Assembly (NCBI GenBank): GCA_903871465.1
Contig: CAIQHB010000056.1
Location: forward strand, 62,001-126,000
DNA length: 64,000 nucleotides
Direction of reading: 5' to 3'
Source of the DNA: an uncultured Methanosarcinales archaeon
GTDB taxonomy: Archaea; Halobacteriota; Methanosarcinia; Methanotrichales; Methanotrichaceae
In this document: positions 45,528 to 54,628 of the stretch, piece by piece
Layout: each line of letters opens with the position of its first letter
Position numbering within the stretch: position 1 is the stretch's first letter
Notes under the pieces: model-generated
Database searches by the model: none
What the model was told of the DNA's origin: nothing
What the model saw: the letters and a program-made list of their open reading frames with translations, nothing else
Translations under genes and position numbers: made by a program

Positions 45528-47039
45528 ATGGCTCCTTGGGTTATATGGCTTGGCATTTTTCTTTTAATCGGCACCGGGATGGCAGTAGATATACCGTTCG
45601 TCTTTGATGGGACCTCCGCAGGTGTAGCTGGCTATACAACTGCTCAGTTTGAACAGACTCGTACTTCATCTCCTGACCTTGCAGGTGTACCAACGGTAAC
45701 CCAGGTTGCAGACAACGAGATTATAGCATTCCCTGTAACTGGTGGTGGCAGTGCTCCCGAGGGTGCAACCGACAAGCAGGTTGGAGAACTCAAGAAGGCA
45801 TTTGATGCCGCAGTGGAACCGGATAATTCACGTGTCCATGAAGAGGCAGTTGTGCTTGCTCTCAAGTATCCTGGAGACCTCACTATCGATCAGATCGCCT
45901 CCATTTACAGTTACTTAAAAACTGGTGACGGCTCAAAGAAAGGGTGGGGCTATGTGCGAGACCCAAGAGGCATTGATTATTTTAATTATGCCAATGCTTC
46001 TTTGAAACTGGGTGACAGGGCCAACTGCGTGGGTGGCGGCGATTGTGATGATTTCGCCATCCTCATGTCAGCACTGGTGGAGTCCATTGGGGGAACCACA
46101 CGAATCATCTTGGCTCGCAATAATACCACCGGCGGCCATGCTTATGCGGAAGTCTATCTTGGTCGACTTAATGTCCCAAACAGCCAGGTGGAGGATATTA
46201 TAATCTGGCTGAAGCAGGAATTTGATACCAATAAGATCTACACTCATATTGACACCGATACCAAAGATGTCTGGCTGAATCTTGACTGGGGAGCAGACGA
46301 AAAAGGGAACACACATCCTGGGGGGCCTTTCTTCCAAGGGGATAAGCACATAGTGCTCTGTATCAGAGACAAGTTTGAAAAAACACCGCTAAAGCTACCT
46401 GTAAAATCTAACGATCCGCCCAAGCTGATTAGTCTGACTTCGGACAAACCAAATATGCAGGATGCTGGAACATCTATAACGTGGACCGCCGAGGCCAAAG
46501 ATCCGGATAACGATCAGATATTTTACAAGTTCTTCCTGCACGACAATCCCGTAACCAAATGGATAACGGATAACACATGGGTCTGGAGTACCACGGATAA
46601 CGATATTGGTAAAAACCAAATAGAGGTTCAAGTGCGAGACACGAAGCATGCAGAAGCTGATGCCTTCGATAGCAGCAAGGTTGCTAGTTTTATGATACAA
46701 CTTAGCGCAGATAGTGGTAGTGGCTGCCAACACGATTGCAATGAGGACGGAAATTGCGAAGAGTGCTGCTCTACCAGCGATTGTCCTAGCGACGAAGTGT
46801 GCGACATTGGCCATCAATGTGTGGTGTGTACGGATTTAGGGGCGTCCTGCTCGCTTGATAGCCAGTGCTGTTCCGGGTGGTGCAAATCGTGGCATTGTGC
46901 TAGCCTTTGCTCAAATGATAGCGATTGTCCTCCGGAAACACCATTCTGTTATACAGGAGGTTGCGCAGCTTCTTGCGTACAGGATGTGCAGTGTGATCCA
47001 TCCAGGCCACATTGCACAAATGGTCAGTGCATGTCGTAA
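45528..47039 (+). CDS. Secreted transglutaminase-like protein with Ig-like and Cys-rich domains
   Basis: The 503-residue protein consists of a signal peptide (1-19), the family N-terminal module (20-75), and a transglutaminase-like domain with Cys173 (GGGDCDDF), His204 (GGHAYAEVY) and Asp253 (NLDW). An Ig-like segment (about 297-395, DPDNDQIFYKFFL, WVWSTTDNDIGKNQIEVQVR) follows. A C-terminal Cys-rich part of about 100 residues has repeated C-x5-C units (CCSTSDCPSDEVC, CSNDSDCPPETPFC). The first 290 residues are very close to 30535-31752. Only the C-terminus differs. Likely exported and attached to, or acting on, the cell envelope. Confidence 0.83.
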   Translation: MAPWVIWLGIFLLIGTGMAVDIPFVFDGTSAGVAGYTTAQFEQTRTSSPDLAGVPTVTQVADNEIIAFPVTGGGSAPEGATDKQVGELKKAFDAAVEPDNSRVHEEAVVLALKYPGDLTIDQIASIYSYLKTGDGSKKGWGYVRDPRGIDYFNYANASLKLGDRANCVGGGDCDDFAILMSALVESIGGTTRIILARNNTTGGHAYAEVYLGRLNVPNSQVEDIIIWLKQEFDTNKIYTHIDTDTKDVWLNLDWGADEKGNTHPGGPFFQGDKHIVLCIRDKFEKTPLKLPVKSNDPPKLISLTSDKPNMQDAGTSITWTAEAKDPDNDQIFYKFFLHDNPVTKWITDNTWVWSTTDNDIGKNQIEVQVRDTKHAEADAFDSSKVASFMIQLSADSGSGCQHDCNEDGNCEECCSTSDCPSDEVCDIGHQCVVCTDLGASCSLDSQCCSGWCKSWHCASLCSNDSDCPPETPFCYTGGCAASCVQDVQCDPSRPHCTNGQCMS

Positions 47040-47233
47040 AGGCTGATCCAATAGAGAATTTCAGGTTAGAAGCAGTATGGATGGGATCTGGAGATTGCAT
47101 AGTGCATTCACCTTGTGCCTGTGCCTGCCATGGTTAGGACTATGGATTTCCCCGTCATCCTTTTAAGCGACTTTCAGGCAAACGAACTCATCCGAGGTGA
47201 GGAAATCTTGTGACCACATAGGCAAAGATATGC

Positions 47234-47434
47234 ATGTCGTTGTATGTGCCCTATACCGGAACGATGAAGCACTATGAGTTCTATCCTGACGACAGCATAA
47301 AACTCTATAGCTATGGCTTTGCCACACCGGGCTACAAGTACATATGGTCCTATGCCGATACGCCGGGCAGGCACGTGACTCTGTTCCCGATCATCAATAG
47401 GCCCAGCAACTACGTAACGATTGATGTTCTTTAG
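47234..47434 (+). pseudogene. Relic of a DTPGRH surface-domain gene
   Basis: The 66 codons encode YVPYTGTMKHYEFYPDDSIK through YADTPGRHVTLFPI to NYVTIDVL, nearly identical to the last 65 residues of 43115-43834. There is no signal peptide, linker or first half of the domain. It is a truncated copy on the opposite strand, probably not functional. Confidence 0.75.
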
Positions 47435-47933
47435 GTTGGCCCATAATCCAAACCTTTTTTGATTTGCAGACTGATTGGATACCAAGTTTTGGCTCTTCGC
47501 TATTTCAAGTTGCTAACCTCAGGTTACTATGGTTTTTCAGTTTGTAAGTTAGTCGCTCTGTGCGTACTCTGTGAACTCTGTGTCTTTGTGGTGGAAACGT
47601 CGTTAGCCGCTGAGTTATAACCATGTGGCTGACGATACTACTACCACAGAGACGCAGAGCGCACGGAGGACTCACAAAGGACTCGATTATTCTATTACCC
47701 ACTCGAAACAGCGAGGAACCATTTTAATTTTTAAAGGTATGATTATTTGGCTCTTTAGCTTGATATCTTTTTTGTGGGATAAAGTCGAAATTTGGGTATT
47801 TGGTAAAGGCGTGAAGACCCCGAGACAGAAGCAGAACTAAAAGAGATTCCTGCCAGGGAGATTCTGGACAAGATCCAGGAACCAGTAGTTAATTTGATAT
47901 TCTCTCAAGCTATCTCCTGCCACGAGGACCAAT
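47435..47933. other. Gene-free stretch around a palindromic repeat
   Basis: Apart from the repeat at 47555-47680, nothing coding is supported. Frames across it contain the repeat itself and end quickly. Confidence 0.4.
47555..47680. repeat. Dispersed long palindromic repeat
   Basis: The left arm reads CTCTGTGCGTACTCTGTG and on to CTTTGTGGTGG. The right arm (47641-47680) reads ACCACAGAGACGCAGAGCGC. An inner pair (GTTAGCC / GGCTGAC) extends the hairpin. It is the fullest member of the dispersed 'CTCTGTG' class in this window. Confidence 0.65.
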
Positions 47934-48638
47934 ATGGCCAAAAGCACCATGTATTTTGCATGCATACTGGCTATGATCATAGCCTTAACAATTACCTCGC
48001 AGGCTCACGATAACAATACAACAACGAATTTAAAAGCAGGACTTAGCATTAATGAGGAAAAAGAGGTGTTGGCAGCCCAAAATAGATATCGAGCTGAAGT
48101 AAACGTCACACCTCTTGAATGGTCTCTGAATTTATCCGCCCAGGCTCAAAAATGCGCTGACTACAATGCTGCTAACTTTCTCTCTTCAGGACAACAGAAG
48201 CACTGCCGAACACCGGGGTTCGGGCAGAACATCGCCATGGCAAATTCCAACCTGCATTTAACCTTGACTCAAATGGTTGACGCATGGGGCAATGAAAAGC
48301 GCAATTTTCTGAATGGTGAGTATCCATCCGTCAGCGCAACTGGGTCCCCGGGTGACGTCAGTCACTACACGCAGATTATATGGCAGAATACCGGCGAGGT
48401 GGGATGCGGAGTTGCCAGTGCCGGTGGGTATAATATCCTGGTATGCGATTACAGTCCCCAAGGCAACATAGATGGAACAACGGTTTATTCTCCGAAGCCG
48501 CCTCATGTGGTAGCGGTGAATGAATCAAATCCCTACAAGAACTTGAGAAAGGATTACTCGGGAATGCCTGCAAGGAACGTTTTGATCGATACTGTATTAA
48601 ATCGGCCAGTTTCCTGCTATCTGCCTTCCCCAGTATGA
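47934..48638 (+). CDS. Secreted CAP/SCP-domain protein
   Basis: The 234-residue protein has a signal peptide and then a CAP (PR-1-like) domain: VLAAQNRYRAEVNVTPLEW, a histidine in QKHCRTPGFGQNIAMA, the CAP signature HYTQIIWQNTGEVGCGVA, and a closing YNILVCDYSPQGN. Conserved histidines and the cysteine pairs point to an extracellular, disulfide-stabilised fold. In bacteria and archaea CAP proteins are secreted and of diverse, mostly unknown roles. GAGGA precedes the ATG. It fits the surrounding set of exported proteins. Confidence 0.88.
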   Translation: MAKSTMYFACILAMIIALTITSQAHDNNTTTNLKAGLSINEEKEVLAAQNRYRAEVNVTPLEWSLNLSAQAQKCADYNAANFLSSGQQKHCRTPGFGQNIAMANSNLHLTLTQMVDAWGNEKRNFLNGEYPSVSATGSPGDVSHYTQIIWQNTGEVGCGVASAGGYNILVCDYSPQGNIDGTTVYSPKPPHVVAVNESNPYKNLRKDYSGMPARNVLIDTVLNRPVSCYLPSPV

Positions 48639-49380
48639 TCAGAGTGCGATGCACGGGAAATGAGTCGTCGAGCAAAATCGAACCCGGATTGGAAGTGTGG
48701 AGCTGGCTAGAAAGGATGGGGATGGCCAGAGAGGTTCAGCCAGGCGAGCCTCCTAATTCTTTTGCAGGGTGATAACTTCTTATATCTTGTGGCTAAGGGC
48801 GGGAAAAGGTAAATGGAGCTATCTAGTGCCGAATATAAACACTAAAGCCCATGTTCCGGCTCGTGACAGTTTTGTATGTCGCTATTGTGGCGCTCGACCA
48901 TACCTGGACCAGCCTGTAAAAATACTTGAAATGCAGATTTACCATTTCCATAAATTTTGCTCAACGCTATCACAGACAGACCTCAATATCCTCGGATTTC
49001 AGGTCAGAACTAAAAATCAGGAGAGACGATAGCAAATTATTATATACAATAACGGCCGTCAATTATTTGGGAACTTATATGGAGATCAGAAAAGAAATTT
49101 TTGGCTTTGCAGCCATGGTTTTTTGTCGTTTTCAATGTTTTCAATTATATTCTATTTTATCTACATAAATGTTATAAAGTAGATACAATCGTTTTCTTGA
49201 TGTGGTATTACCAAGCATAAAGTTGTTTCAGGAGATCCTGGCAATAGGCTGCTTGACGCGGTTCTGGATGTGATAACTCTAAATAATTTTTATGAATTAA
49301 AGAATAGTACTTCCTGCAATGCAAGGCAATAGATGATCTCACGGACCTATGAATGAAGATATCTACTGATAGGCAGACAT
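48639..49380. other. Gene-poor stretch
   Basis: A GTG-started 87-codon frame (48769-49032) contains a CRYCG pair but has unbalanced composition, no clear ribosome-binding site and no recognised family. I do not call it a gene. The remainder is A/T-rich with T-runs near 49120-49200. Confidence 0.35.
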
Positions 49381-49572
49381 GTGTCTGTGGCAATGTTTGA
49401 CCCCCCAAATGAAGAAGCGATCCGGAAGATAGCCAATCCATTTAGAGAACCAGGCGTTGTTAATGTAAATCCAGCATTGCCTTTGGATGAATCATTGAAA
49501 ATGATGGAAAAGATGCAAGCCAATATAAGCGACACTTCTTTTTCAAAATATTTTTCGCATGAGTTTAAATAG
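49381..49572 (+). CDS. Possible small protein (63 aa)
   Basis: The ORF from GTG 49381 (or ATG 49393) encodes a hydrophilic peptide with balanced composition (FDPPNEEAIRKIANPF, then LPLDESLKMMEKMQAN). No ribosome-binding site is obvious and no family is known. The composition looks better than that of overlapping frames on the other strand. It stands alone in a gene-poor region. Confidence 0.3.
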   Translation: MSVAMFDPPNEEAIRKIANPFREPGVVNVNPALPLDESLKMMEKMQANISDTSFSKYFSHEFK

Positions 49573-49820
49573 AATCTTAGATTAAATTTCTATGCTATTT
49601 TCGTACCGATTGAGCAGAATGCTACTGAATACTAAGTGTTTCATTTGGCTACGGTCTGAATTGGTATCCATATCCAATGAAAAAATAAAATCTTAAAACT
49701 TTTTTTCGTGGTTCGTGCTTTTGATACGCTGTGAAGGCTGGATAGACCCGGTATTTTGCAGGACTTTAAATCCCAGGGTATATATGTCCGAAAGTGAATA
49801 GACCTCTTTGAGGTATCCGG

Positions 49821-50180
49821 ATGAGATTCAAGTCATTATTAATATTTCTTTCATTATTTGTTTTTATAAGCTATTGCGCGGCGGAAGAGGTCAGGATAGA
49901 AGGAAATGCTGTTGAGCAGTTCCAAAGGATAGGGGCGTGGGGTTGGGTTGTTTCGGTAGGCAGCGTTCAAAAAGGACCTGAAGAAATGGAAGGCGGCAAT
50001 GTCTCAGTCTACCTGACTTCCGCGAATCCCGAAGAATACCCACCAGGACTCATCGACCCGAACATCGCGGTAGGAGATCGTGTTGCAGTCTATGGGTTGC
50101 TGGAAACAGCTGAACCGGATGCATATGATATCTTGCTGGTTGGCTCTAAACAGTATTACATCAAGCAAGTCACCTCATAG
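49821..50180 (+). CDS. Small secreted protein, OB-fold-like
   Basis: The 119-residue ORF has a signal peptide (FKSLLIFLSLFVFISYCAA) and a mature part of about 98 residues. The pattern is beta-rich (GAWGWVVSVGSVQKGPEEM ... NVSVYLTS ... VGDRVAVYGLLE), suggesting a small OB-like barrel. GAGGT before the ATG is a good ribosome-binding site. Not assigned to a family. A lipobox-like cysteine near residue 19 (ISYCAA) might instead make it a membrane-anchored protein. Confidence 0.65.
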   Translation: MRFKSLLIFLSLFVFISYCAAEEVRIEGNAVEQFQRIGAWGWVVSVGSVQKGPEEMEGGNVSVYLTSANPEEYPPGLIDPNIAVGDRVAVYGLLETAEPDAYDILLVGSKQYYIKQVTS

Positions 50181-50340
50181 TGATCTGGGGATGCGGGGGT
50201 CAGGCTCACAGCAGCCGATCATAAAGAAGCCGAATGGGGCAATAATAACATAGCCCGCTCTCGGAGAATATCTCCACGACCCCATTTTGCCATTTTCAGA
50301 TATTTAGCTCCCTTTGAGGCTAATTGCGAGGGAGGGCATC

Positions 50341-50826
50341 TCAGCGATTGAGCTTCCAAATGGAGTAATTCAAATAGCCGGCGACGCTAACCCAAATAAG
50401 GTACGGCACGAGCAACACGGCGGCTCCTCTGGATATCTTCCAGAACTTCCGTATGGTAGCAAGAATTGATCCCCCAAGGAGCAAGATCGTGGCCATCCCT
50501 GCCAATGGTGAGCGGAGATAGAAGAAGGCAAAGGACCAGAGCACGTTGACAATTAGCTGAATCCTATACAAACCGAGAGCGCTTTTTACACCGGGACGGT
50601 CAAGTTCCCTTCGCGAGACGAGATAGGCGGATGTTCCCATCAGGGTGTAAAGTACTATCCAGATGCTGGAGATTAGGTGTCCAGATGGCGCAAGGTCCGG
50701 CTTTTTTAGAGACTTGTACCAAGTTGATACGGATGTGATAGTAAATAGGCCACCTAACATTCCTGCCAACTGGGCAGTCGATATACTTTTTAGAAGTTTG
50801 AATGGTTCTCCAAAGCCTATTTGCAT
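50341..50826 (-). CDS. TspO/MBR family membrane protein
   Basis: The 161-residue protein has five hydrophobic helices and the family pattern: WYKSLKKPDLAPSG after helix one, SIWIVLYTLMGTSAYLV, then IQLIVNVLWSFAFF and the last helix LIWVSVAGYLNYSIWKLN. TspO proteins bind tetrapyrroles and related ligands. In this organism the ligand is unknown. GGTGAAGGAAT precedes the ATG. It stands alone, converging with the small secreted protein at 49821. Confidence 0.9.
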   Translation of the reverse strand: MQIGFGEPFKLLKSISTAQLAGMLGGLFTITSVSTWYKSLKKPDLAPSGHLISSIWIVLYTLMGTSAYLVSRRELDRPGVKSALGLYRIQLIVNVLWSFAFFYLRSPLAGMATILLLGGSILATIRKFWKISRGAAVLLVPYLIWVSVAGYLNYSIWKLNR

Positions 50827-51012
50827 ATTCCTTCACCCCTTTTGCTAAAACTATTTGCCAATATCATTGTGATAAGGGATTATTGTGCGTTTTTCTATAT
50901 ATAATAATTGCTAACTATCTCGGCCGGGCTATCCTTGGCCGTCACTATCTCCAAAGCTACATACGAAACCACCAATTACTATTTTCATAACGACAAGAAA
51001 ATTATTTCCTGT

Positions 51013-51034
51013 GGTGCCCTATGCATGGCACCTT
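51013..51034 (-). terminator. Possible hairpin downstream of tbp
   Basis: GGTGCC-ctatgcat-GGCACC forms a perfect six-base-pair stem about 75 bases past the tbp stop, followed on the transcript strand by A/T-rich sequence. The role is uncertain. Confidence 0.3.
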
Positions 51035-51105
51035 CCCGGTGGATGGATTACTCTGGCACGTCCATAGATTGCTTGAAGGCCGTGGAAGGCGGGCAGGGGA
51101 CTTGC

Positions 51106-51657
51106 TTAAAGCAGCCCCATGTTCTCAAGCTGCATCTTAACGATCCGTGCGCCTTCTTCGCACTCCTCAGGCGATTTGCCGCCCGTGATCACCAGTTTGC
51201 CGGAGCTGAATATGAGCACTACTACTTTGGGCTGCTTGATCCTGTAGACTAGCCCAGGAAATTGCTCCGGCTCGTACTCGATGTTCTCCAGGCCCAGGCC
51301 CAGTGCGACGGCGTTCAGGTTCAGGTCCGTCTTCAGATCTGCGGAGGCCACAATATTCTGAATGTGGATCTCAGGATCAAGATCAATCTTCTCGAAGCCG
51401 ATGGACTTGAGCGTATTGGCCAGGGTGGTGATGACTGTGCGAACATCCTCGATGTTCTTGGATCCGGTGCATACTATCTTGCCGGAAGTGAAGATGAGAA
51501 AAGCAGCTTTAGGGGCCTTGACTCTGTAGACGAGGCCGGGAAACTTCTTTTTATTATACACCGCGCCCTCCAGCTCAGCCTCAATCTTGGGCAGGTCAAA
51601 CGCTTCCGCCAGCTTGGTGGATGCCACCACGTTCACGATATCTATTGGGGACTTCAT
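51106..51657 (-). CDS. tbp: TATA-box-binding protein
   Basis: From the ATG at 51657 the protein has 183 residues in two imperfect direct repeats: [17 protein letters not shown] ... [20 protein letters not shown], and [16 protein letters not shown] ... [20 protein letters not shown]. This is the saddle-shaped TBP fold. It recruits TFB and RNA polymerase to promoters. An upstream start at 51681 would add eight residues not typical of the family. A consensus TATA box lies 30 bases before the ATG, so the mRNA is probably leaderless and TBP may act at its own promoter. Confidence 0.97.
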   Translation of the reverse strand: MKSPIDIVNVVASTKLAEAFDLPKIEAELEGAVYNKKKFPGLVYRVKAPKAAFLIFTSGKIVCTGSKNIEDVRTVITTLANTLKSIGFEKIDLDPEIHIQNIVASADLKTDLNLNAVALGLGLENIEYEPEQFPGLVYRIKQPKVVVLIFSSGKLVITGGKSPEECEEGARIVKMQLENMGLL

Positions 51658-51682
51658 ACATATATGATATATCCAACCCACT

Positions 51683-51691
51683 CTTTATATA
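51683..51691 (-). promoter_or_regulatory. TATA box of tbp
   Basis: The transcript strand reads CTATATAAAG, a consensus archaeal box A, centred about 30 bases upstream of the tbp ATG with no Shine-Dalgarno between. Confidence 0.65.
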
Positions 51692-51773
51692 GTCCAGCAT
51701 TGGGCCGGTTGTGAGTCCCTTTTGGAAGATGTTAAAGGCTTTTTCACACGTACTCCTGAAATAGTATCAGTCT

Positions 51774-52574
51774 TTAGGGGCCTTCTTCCAGGCGTTCTCG
51801 CTCCTGGGCCTTCTCCTGCTCCCGTTTCCTTTCCAGCTCCTCCACGAAGCCGGAGGTTAGAATGGACGTTGGCAGGGCAAAGGTGGCCACACCCAATATT
51901 ATTATCAACCCACCCACCAGCTTCCCCCATGGCGTTATGGGGTAAAAATTGTCCCCGACTGTGGTCATGGTCAGAACCGCCCACCACATCGTGGCAGGGA
52001 TGTCGGGAAAACGCTGGGGCTGGGCGTCATGCTCCAGGAAGTAGACCGCCGTCGAGGAGAGAACCATGAAAAATAGTATGGCTGAGAAGCTCATGAACAG
52101 CTCGCGCTGCTGGGCCCGGATCACGTTCTCAATAGTCTCCAGTGATTCGGAGTACCGCCTGAGCTTGAGCAGTCGGAAAGTCCAGAGCAGGCGAAGGCTG
52201 CGCAAGAGCTGGTGATCGGATGGAAACGCCAGAATTACATAGGCCGGAAGTATGACCATGAGATCTATCAGTGCCAGAGGAGTCAGAGCGAAGCGGAGCC
52301 TTCCAAGAATTGGCTGCCTGTATTTGGGCTCCACATCGCATGACCAAACGCGCAGAATGTACTCAATGGTGAATATTACTATGGAGAAGGTTGCGAAGTA
52401 GTGGAACAGATCCTTATAAACCAGATAGATGCCCTCCACAGTCTCCAGGACCACGGCTGCGACATTAGAGACCACCAGGAGCAGCATAATGAGATTTGCG
52501 GCTTCTGCTACCCTGTCCTCTGGATCGGTTGCCTCCAGAATCTCGTAGACCCGTTCCTTGTAGCTTTCTGCCAT
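51774..52574 (-). CDS. Voltage-gated-type ion channel with atypical pore filter
   Basis: The 266-residue protein has six hydrophobic segments. One is an S4-like helix with regularly spaced arginines (LLRSLRLLWTFRLLKLRRY, about 125-145), and a pore loop lies between the last two. The filter, normally TVGYGD in potassium channels, reads TTVGDNFYP (residues 204-212). The glycine-tyrosine-glycine is missing. The C-terminus is a highly charged helix (ELERKREQEKAQERERLE). Fold and length match the single-domain Kv-like channels of prokaryotes. Ion selectivity is therefore uncertain. It diverges from the nitrilase gene. Confidence 0.87.
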   Translation of the reverse strand: MAESYKERVYEILEATDPEDRVAEAANLIMLLLVVSNVAAVVLETVEGIYLVYKDLFHYFATFSIVIFTIEYILRVWSCDVEPKYRQPILGRLRFALTPLALIDLMVILPAYVILAFPSDHQLLRSLRLLWTFRLLKLRRYSESLETIENVIRAQQRELFMSFSAILFFMVLSSTAVYFLEHDAQPQRFPDIPATMWWAVLTMTTVGDNFYPITPWGKLVGGLIIILGVATFALPTSILTSGFVEELERKREQEKAQERERLEEGP

Positions 52575-52597
52575 CCCAACCCTCTGTCATGTCTATC

Positions 52598-52607
52598 TTA
52601 ATATATA
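52598..52607 (+). promoter_or_regulatory. TATA box of the nitrilase-family gene
   Basis: TTAATATATA centred about 27 bases upstream of the ATG at 52630. With no ribosome-binding site in between, the transcript is probably leaderless. Confidence 0.55.
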
Positions 52608-52629
52608 CGAACTTGCCCTCTTTTTAGAT

Positions 52630-53358
52630 ATGCGTGCGGCCTGCATCCAGCAACAGATAGTGCCCTGTAAGAATGAAAAAAACCTGGCCAATGCTTTGCA
52701 GATGGCCGGCTCTGCCCTGGACGAAGGCGCAGAGATCCTGGTCTATCCCGAGCTCTTCTTGACAGGATTTTGCTATGGATCATCCCCAAAGGAAGGCCCG
52801 TTTTTCTCCGAGCTCGATCCCTTTCGCGAGCTGGCAGAGGCGCACGAGTGCTTGATTATCGGCTCGCTTCGATCCGGTCGCCAAAACCTCGGCTTCTGCC
52901 TGGATGTCAACGGCCTGGAGATTCGACCCAAGATCCATCCCTTTGGAGAGGAAAAAGGGCACTTCGATGGTGGAAACTTCATCTCGCCCGCCGCCACAAC
53001 GTGGGGGCGGGTGGGCCTCGAGATCTGCTACGACCTGCGGTTCCCGGAGGTCGCGCGCTCTTTGGCTCTGCAGGGCGCAGATTTCCTGGTGACCGTGGCT
53101 CAGTTTCCAACTTCTCGCGTAGCGCAGTGGAGGGCGCTCGCTCTTGCGCGAGCCATTGAGAATCAGATTCCTCATCTAGCCTGCAACTGGGCGAATGCCG
53201 GCGGCTCTCTGATCATCAATTCCTCGGGAATGGTGGCGGCGGAGGCGGAGGCCGGCATCGGTGAGACTATTATATGGGGCGATATTGACCTGGCCGAGAG
53301 GGACGACGTGCGCCGCGAGATTCCCTGTTTTGCCGACCGGCGGCCGGAGATCTACTGA
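52630..53358 (+). CDS. Carbon-nitrogen hydrolase (nitrilase superfamily)
   Basis: The 242-residue protein shows the catalytic triad of the superfamily: Glu in LVYPELFLTGF (near residue 42), Lys in IRPKIHPFGEE (near 100), and Cys in GLEICYDLRFPE (near 133). It hydrolyses an amide or nitrile. The similarity is to the omega-amidase/predicted amidohydrolase branch, but the substrate is not known. PriS follows nine bases after the stop, so the two are probably co-transcribed. Confidence 0.9.
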   Translation: MRAACIQQQIVPCKNEKNLANALQMAGSALDEGAEILVYPELFLTGFCYGSSPKEGPFFSELDPFRELAEAHECLIIGSLRSGRQNLGFCLDVNGLEIRPKIHPFGEEKGHFDGGNFISPAATTWGRVGLEICYDLRFPEVARSLALQGADFLVTVAQFPTSRVAQWRALALARAIENQIPHLACNWANAGGSLIINSSGMVAAEAEAGIGETIIWGDIDLAERDDVRREIPCFADRRPEIY

Positions 53359-53367
53359 GGTGAATTC

Positions 53368-54555
53368 TTGAACGCACTTACCTGGAATTTCCTGGTCTCG
53401 AAGTTCAAGGAGTATTATATTGAATCATCCCTGGAAGCTCCGCCAGGCTTCGTATCCCGAGAATGGGGCTTTCTCTTCTTCGATGACTCAGGCATGCGCC
53501 GCCATAAGTCGTTCTTCAGTCGAGGGGAACTGGTGGACTATGTGCGAGCCATGGTGCCGCGGCATGTCTATCACTCCGCTGCCTATTACCAGCGGCCGGG
53601 CGCCCCCACCATGAAGGAGAAGATCTGGCAGGGCGCAGACCTGATCTTCGACCTGGACGCGGATCATCTGCGCAATGCTCCCAAGAGCTACGGCAAGATG
53701 CTGGAGCTGGTGAAGAAGGAGACGCAGAAGCTTTTGACTTTTCTCCTCTCGGATTTCGGATTTCGCGAGGAGAAACTCAGCGTGGTTTTTTCCGGTGGCA
53801 GGGGCTATCACATCCACATTCGCGATCCGCGAATATTCGCCCTGGGTGGCGATGAGCGGCGAGAAATCGTAGATTACCTAACCGGCAGAGGCCTTGATAT
53901 CGAACGGCTGAGATTTAAGGTATCGATATCCGGGGATGTTGGTGCTGAGAAAGTTCGAGCTCTCAGATGTCAGTCTGAAAATTCGCCTGGATGGGGTGGC
54001 AGGTTTAATGAGGCGGTTGTTAGATTTGCTGAAGAAATCCGCAATCTAGATGAAAAGAACGCTGTGAAAAAGCTCACGAAGATAAAAAACATTGGAGATG
54101 TTCGGGCAGTCGAATTCTATATGCGGATCAAGAGCGATCGGGTGTTAGATGATATACGTTCGGGTAATCTGGATAGTTTAAAAGGCGTTCAGGATATTTG
54201 GAAATTTGTTATCAATCATTATCTGGCAGACCAGTTCGTAGAAGTCCTGGGTGGCGAGACCGACGAGCCCGTCACTGCAGACGTGCGCCGGTTGATTCGC
54301 TGTCCTGGCAGCCTGCATGGCGGCTCGGGCCTGCGGGTGACGCCTCTGTCCATCCGCGACCTGGAGGATTTCGATCCCCTTCACGATGCTGTGGTCTTTG
54401 GTGACGAGAGCATACCCCTGGAGATTCTCAAGCCCTTCAATACCCAGATGCGCGGGCAGAGCTACCATCTGGTGGAAGGCCCGACAGAGCTGCCGGCCTG
54501 CGTGGCTGTCTTCCTCATGGCCCGGGGTGTGGCTGAAGCCCGGACAAAGCTCTAA
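53368..54555 (+). CDS. priS: DNA primase small (catalytic) subunit PriS
   Basis: The 395-residue protein has the catalytic aspartates in LIFDLDADHLR (near residue 93), the SVVFSGGRGYHIHI nucleotide-binding motif, and a later RLIRCPGSLHGGSGLRVTPL segment, all typical of archaeal/eukaryotic PriS. It makes RNA or DNA primers with PriL, whose gene ends this window. The start is TTG 53368 five bases after GAGGTGA. It is followed by the GINS gene about 70 bases downstream, a common archaeal replication gene pair. Confidence 0.95.
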   Translation: MNALTWNFLVSKFKEYYIESSLEAPPGFVSREWGFLFFDDSGMRRHKSFFSRGELVDYVRAMVPRHVYHSAAYYQRPGAPTMKEKIWQGADLIFDLDADHLRNAPKSYGKMLELVKKETQKLLTFLLSDFGFREEKLSVVFSGGRGYHIHIRDPRIFALGGDERREIVDYLTGRGLDIERLRFKVSISGDVGAEKVRALRCQSENSPGWGGRFNEAVVRFAEEIRNLDEKNAVKKLTKIKNIGDVRAVEFYMRIKSDRVLDDIRSGNLDSLKGVQDIWKFVINHYLADQFVEVLGGETDEPVTADVRRLIRCPGSLHGGSGLRVTPLSIRDLEDFDPLHDAVVFGDESIPLEILKPFNTQMRGQSYHLVEGPTELPACVAVFLMARGVAEARTKL

Positions 54556-54628
54556 ACCAGTGAAAAATCTATATAGTATTTGATCCATCATGACAAGTCC
54601 GCGCTAAATGCATTTGAGGAGGAAACGA

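Noticed and set aside
48769..49032. 87-codon frame with a CRYCG motif
   Set aside because: One cysteine pair alone is weak evidence. There is no ribosome-binding site and the surrounding region looks non-coding.
50908..51252. 114-codon + frame overlapping the end of tbp
   Set aside because: It is antisense to the well-conserved tbp gene for much of its length and has no family features.
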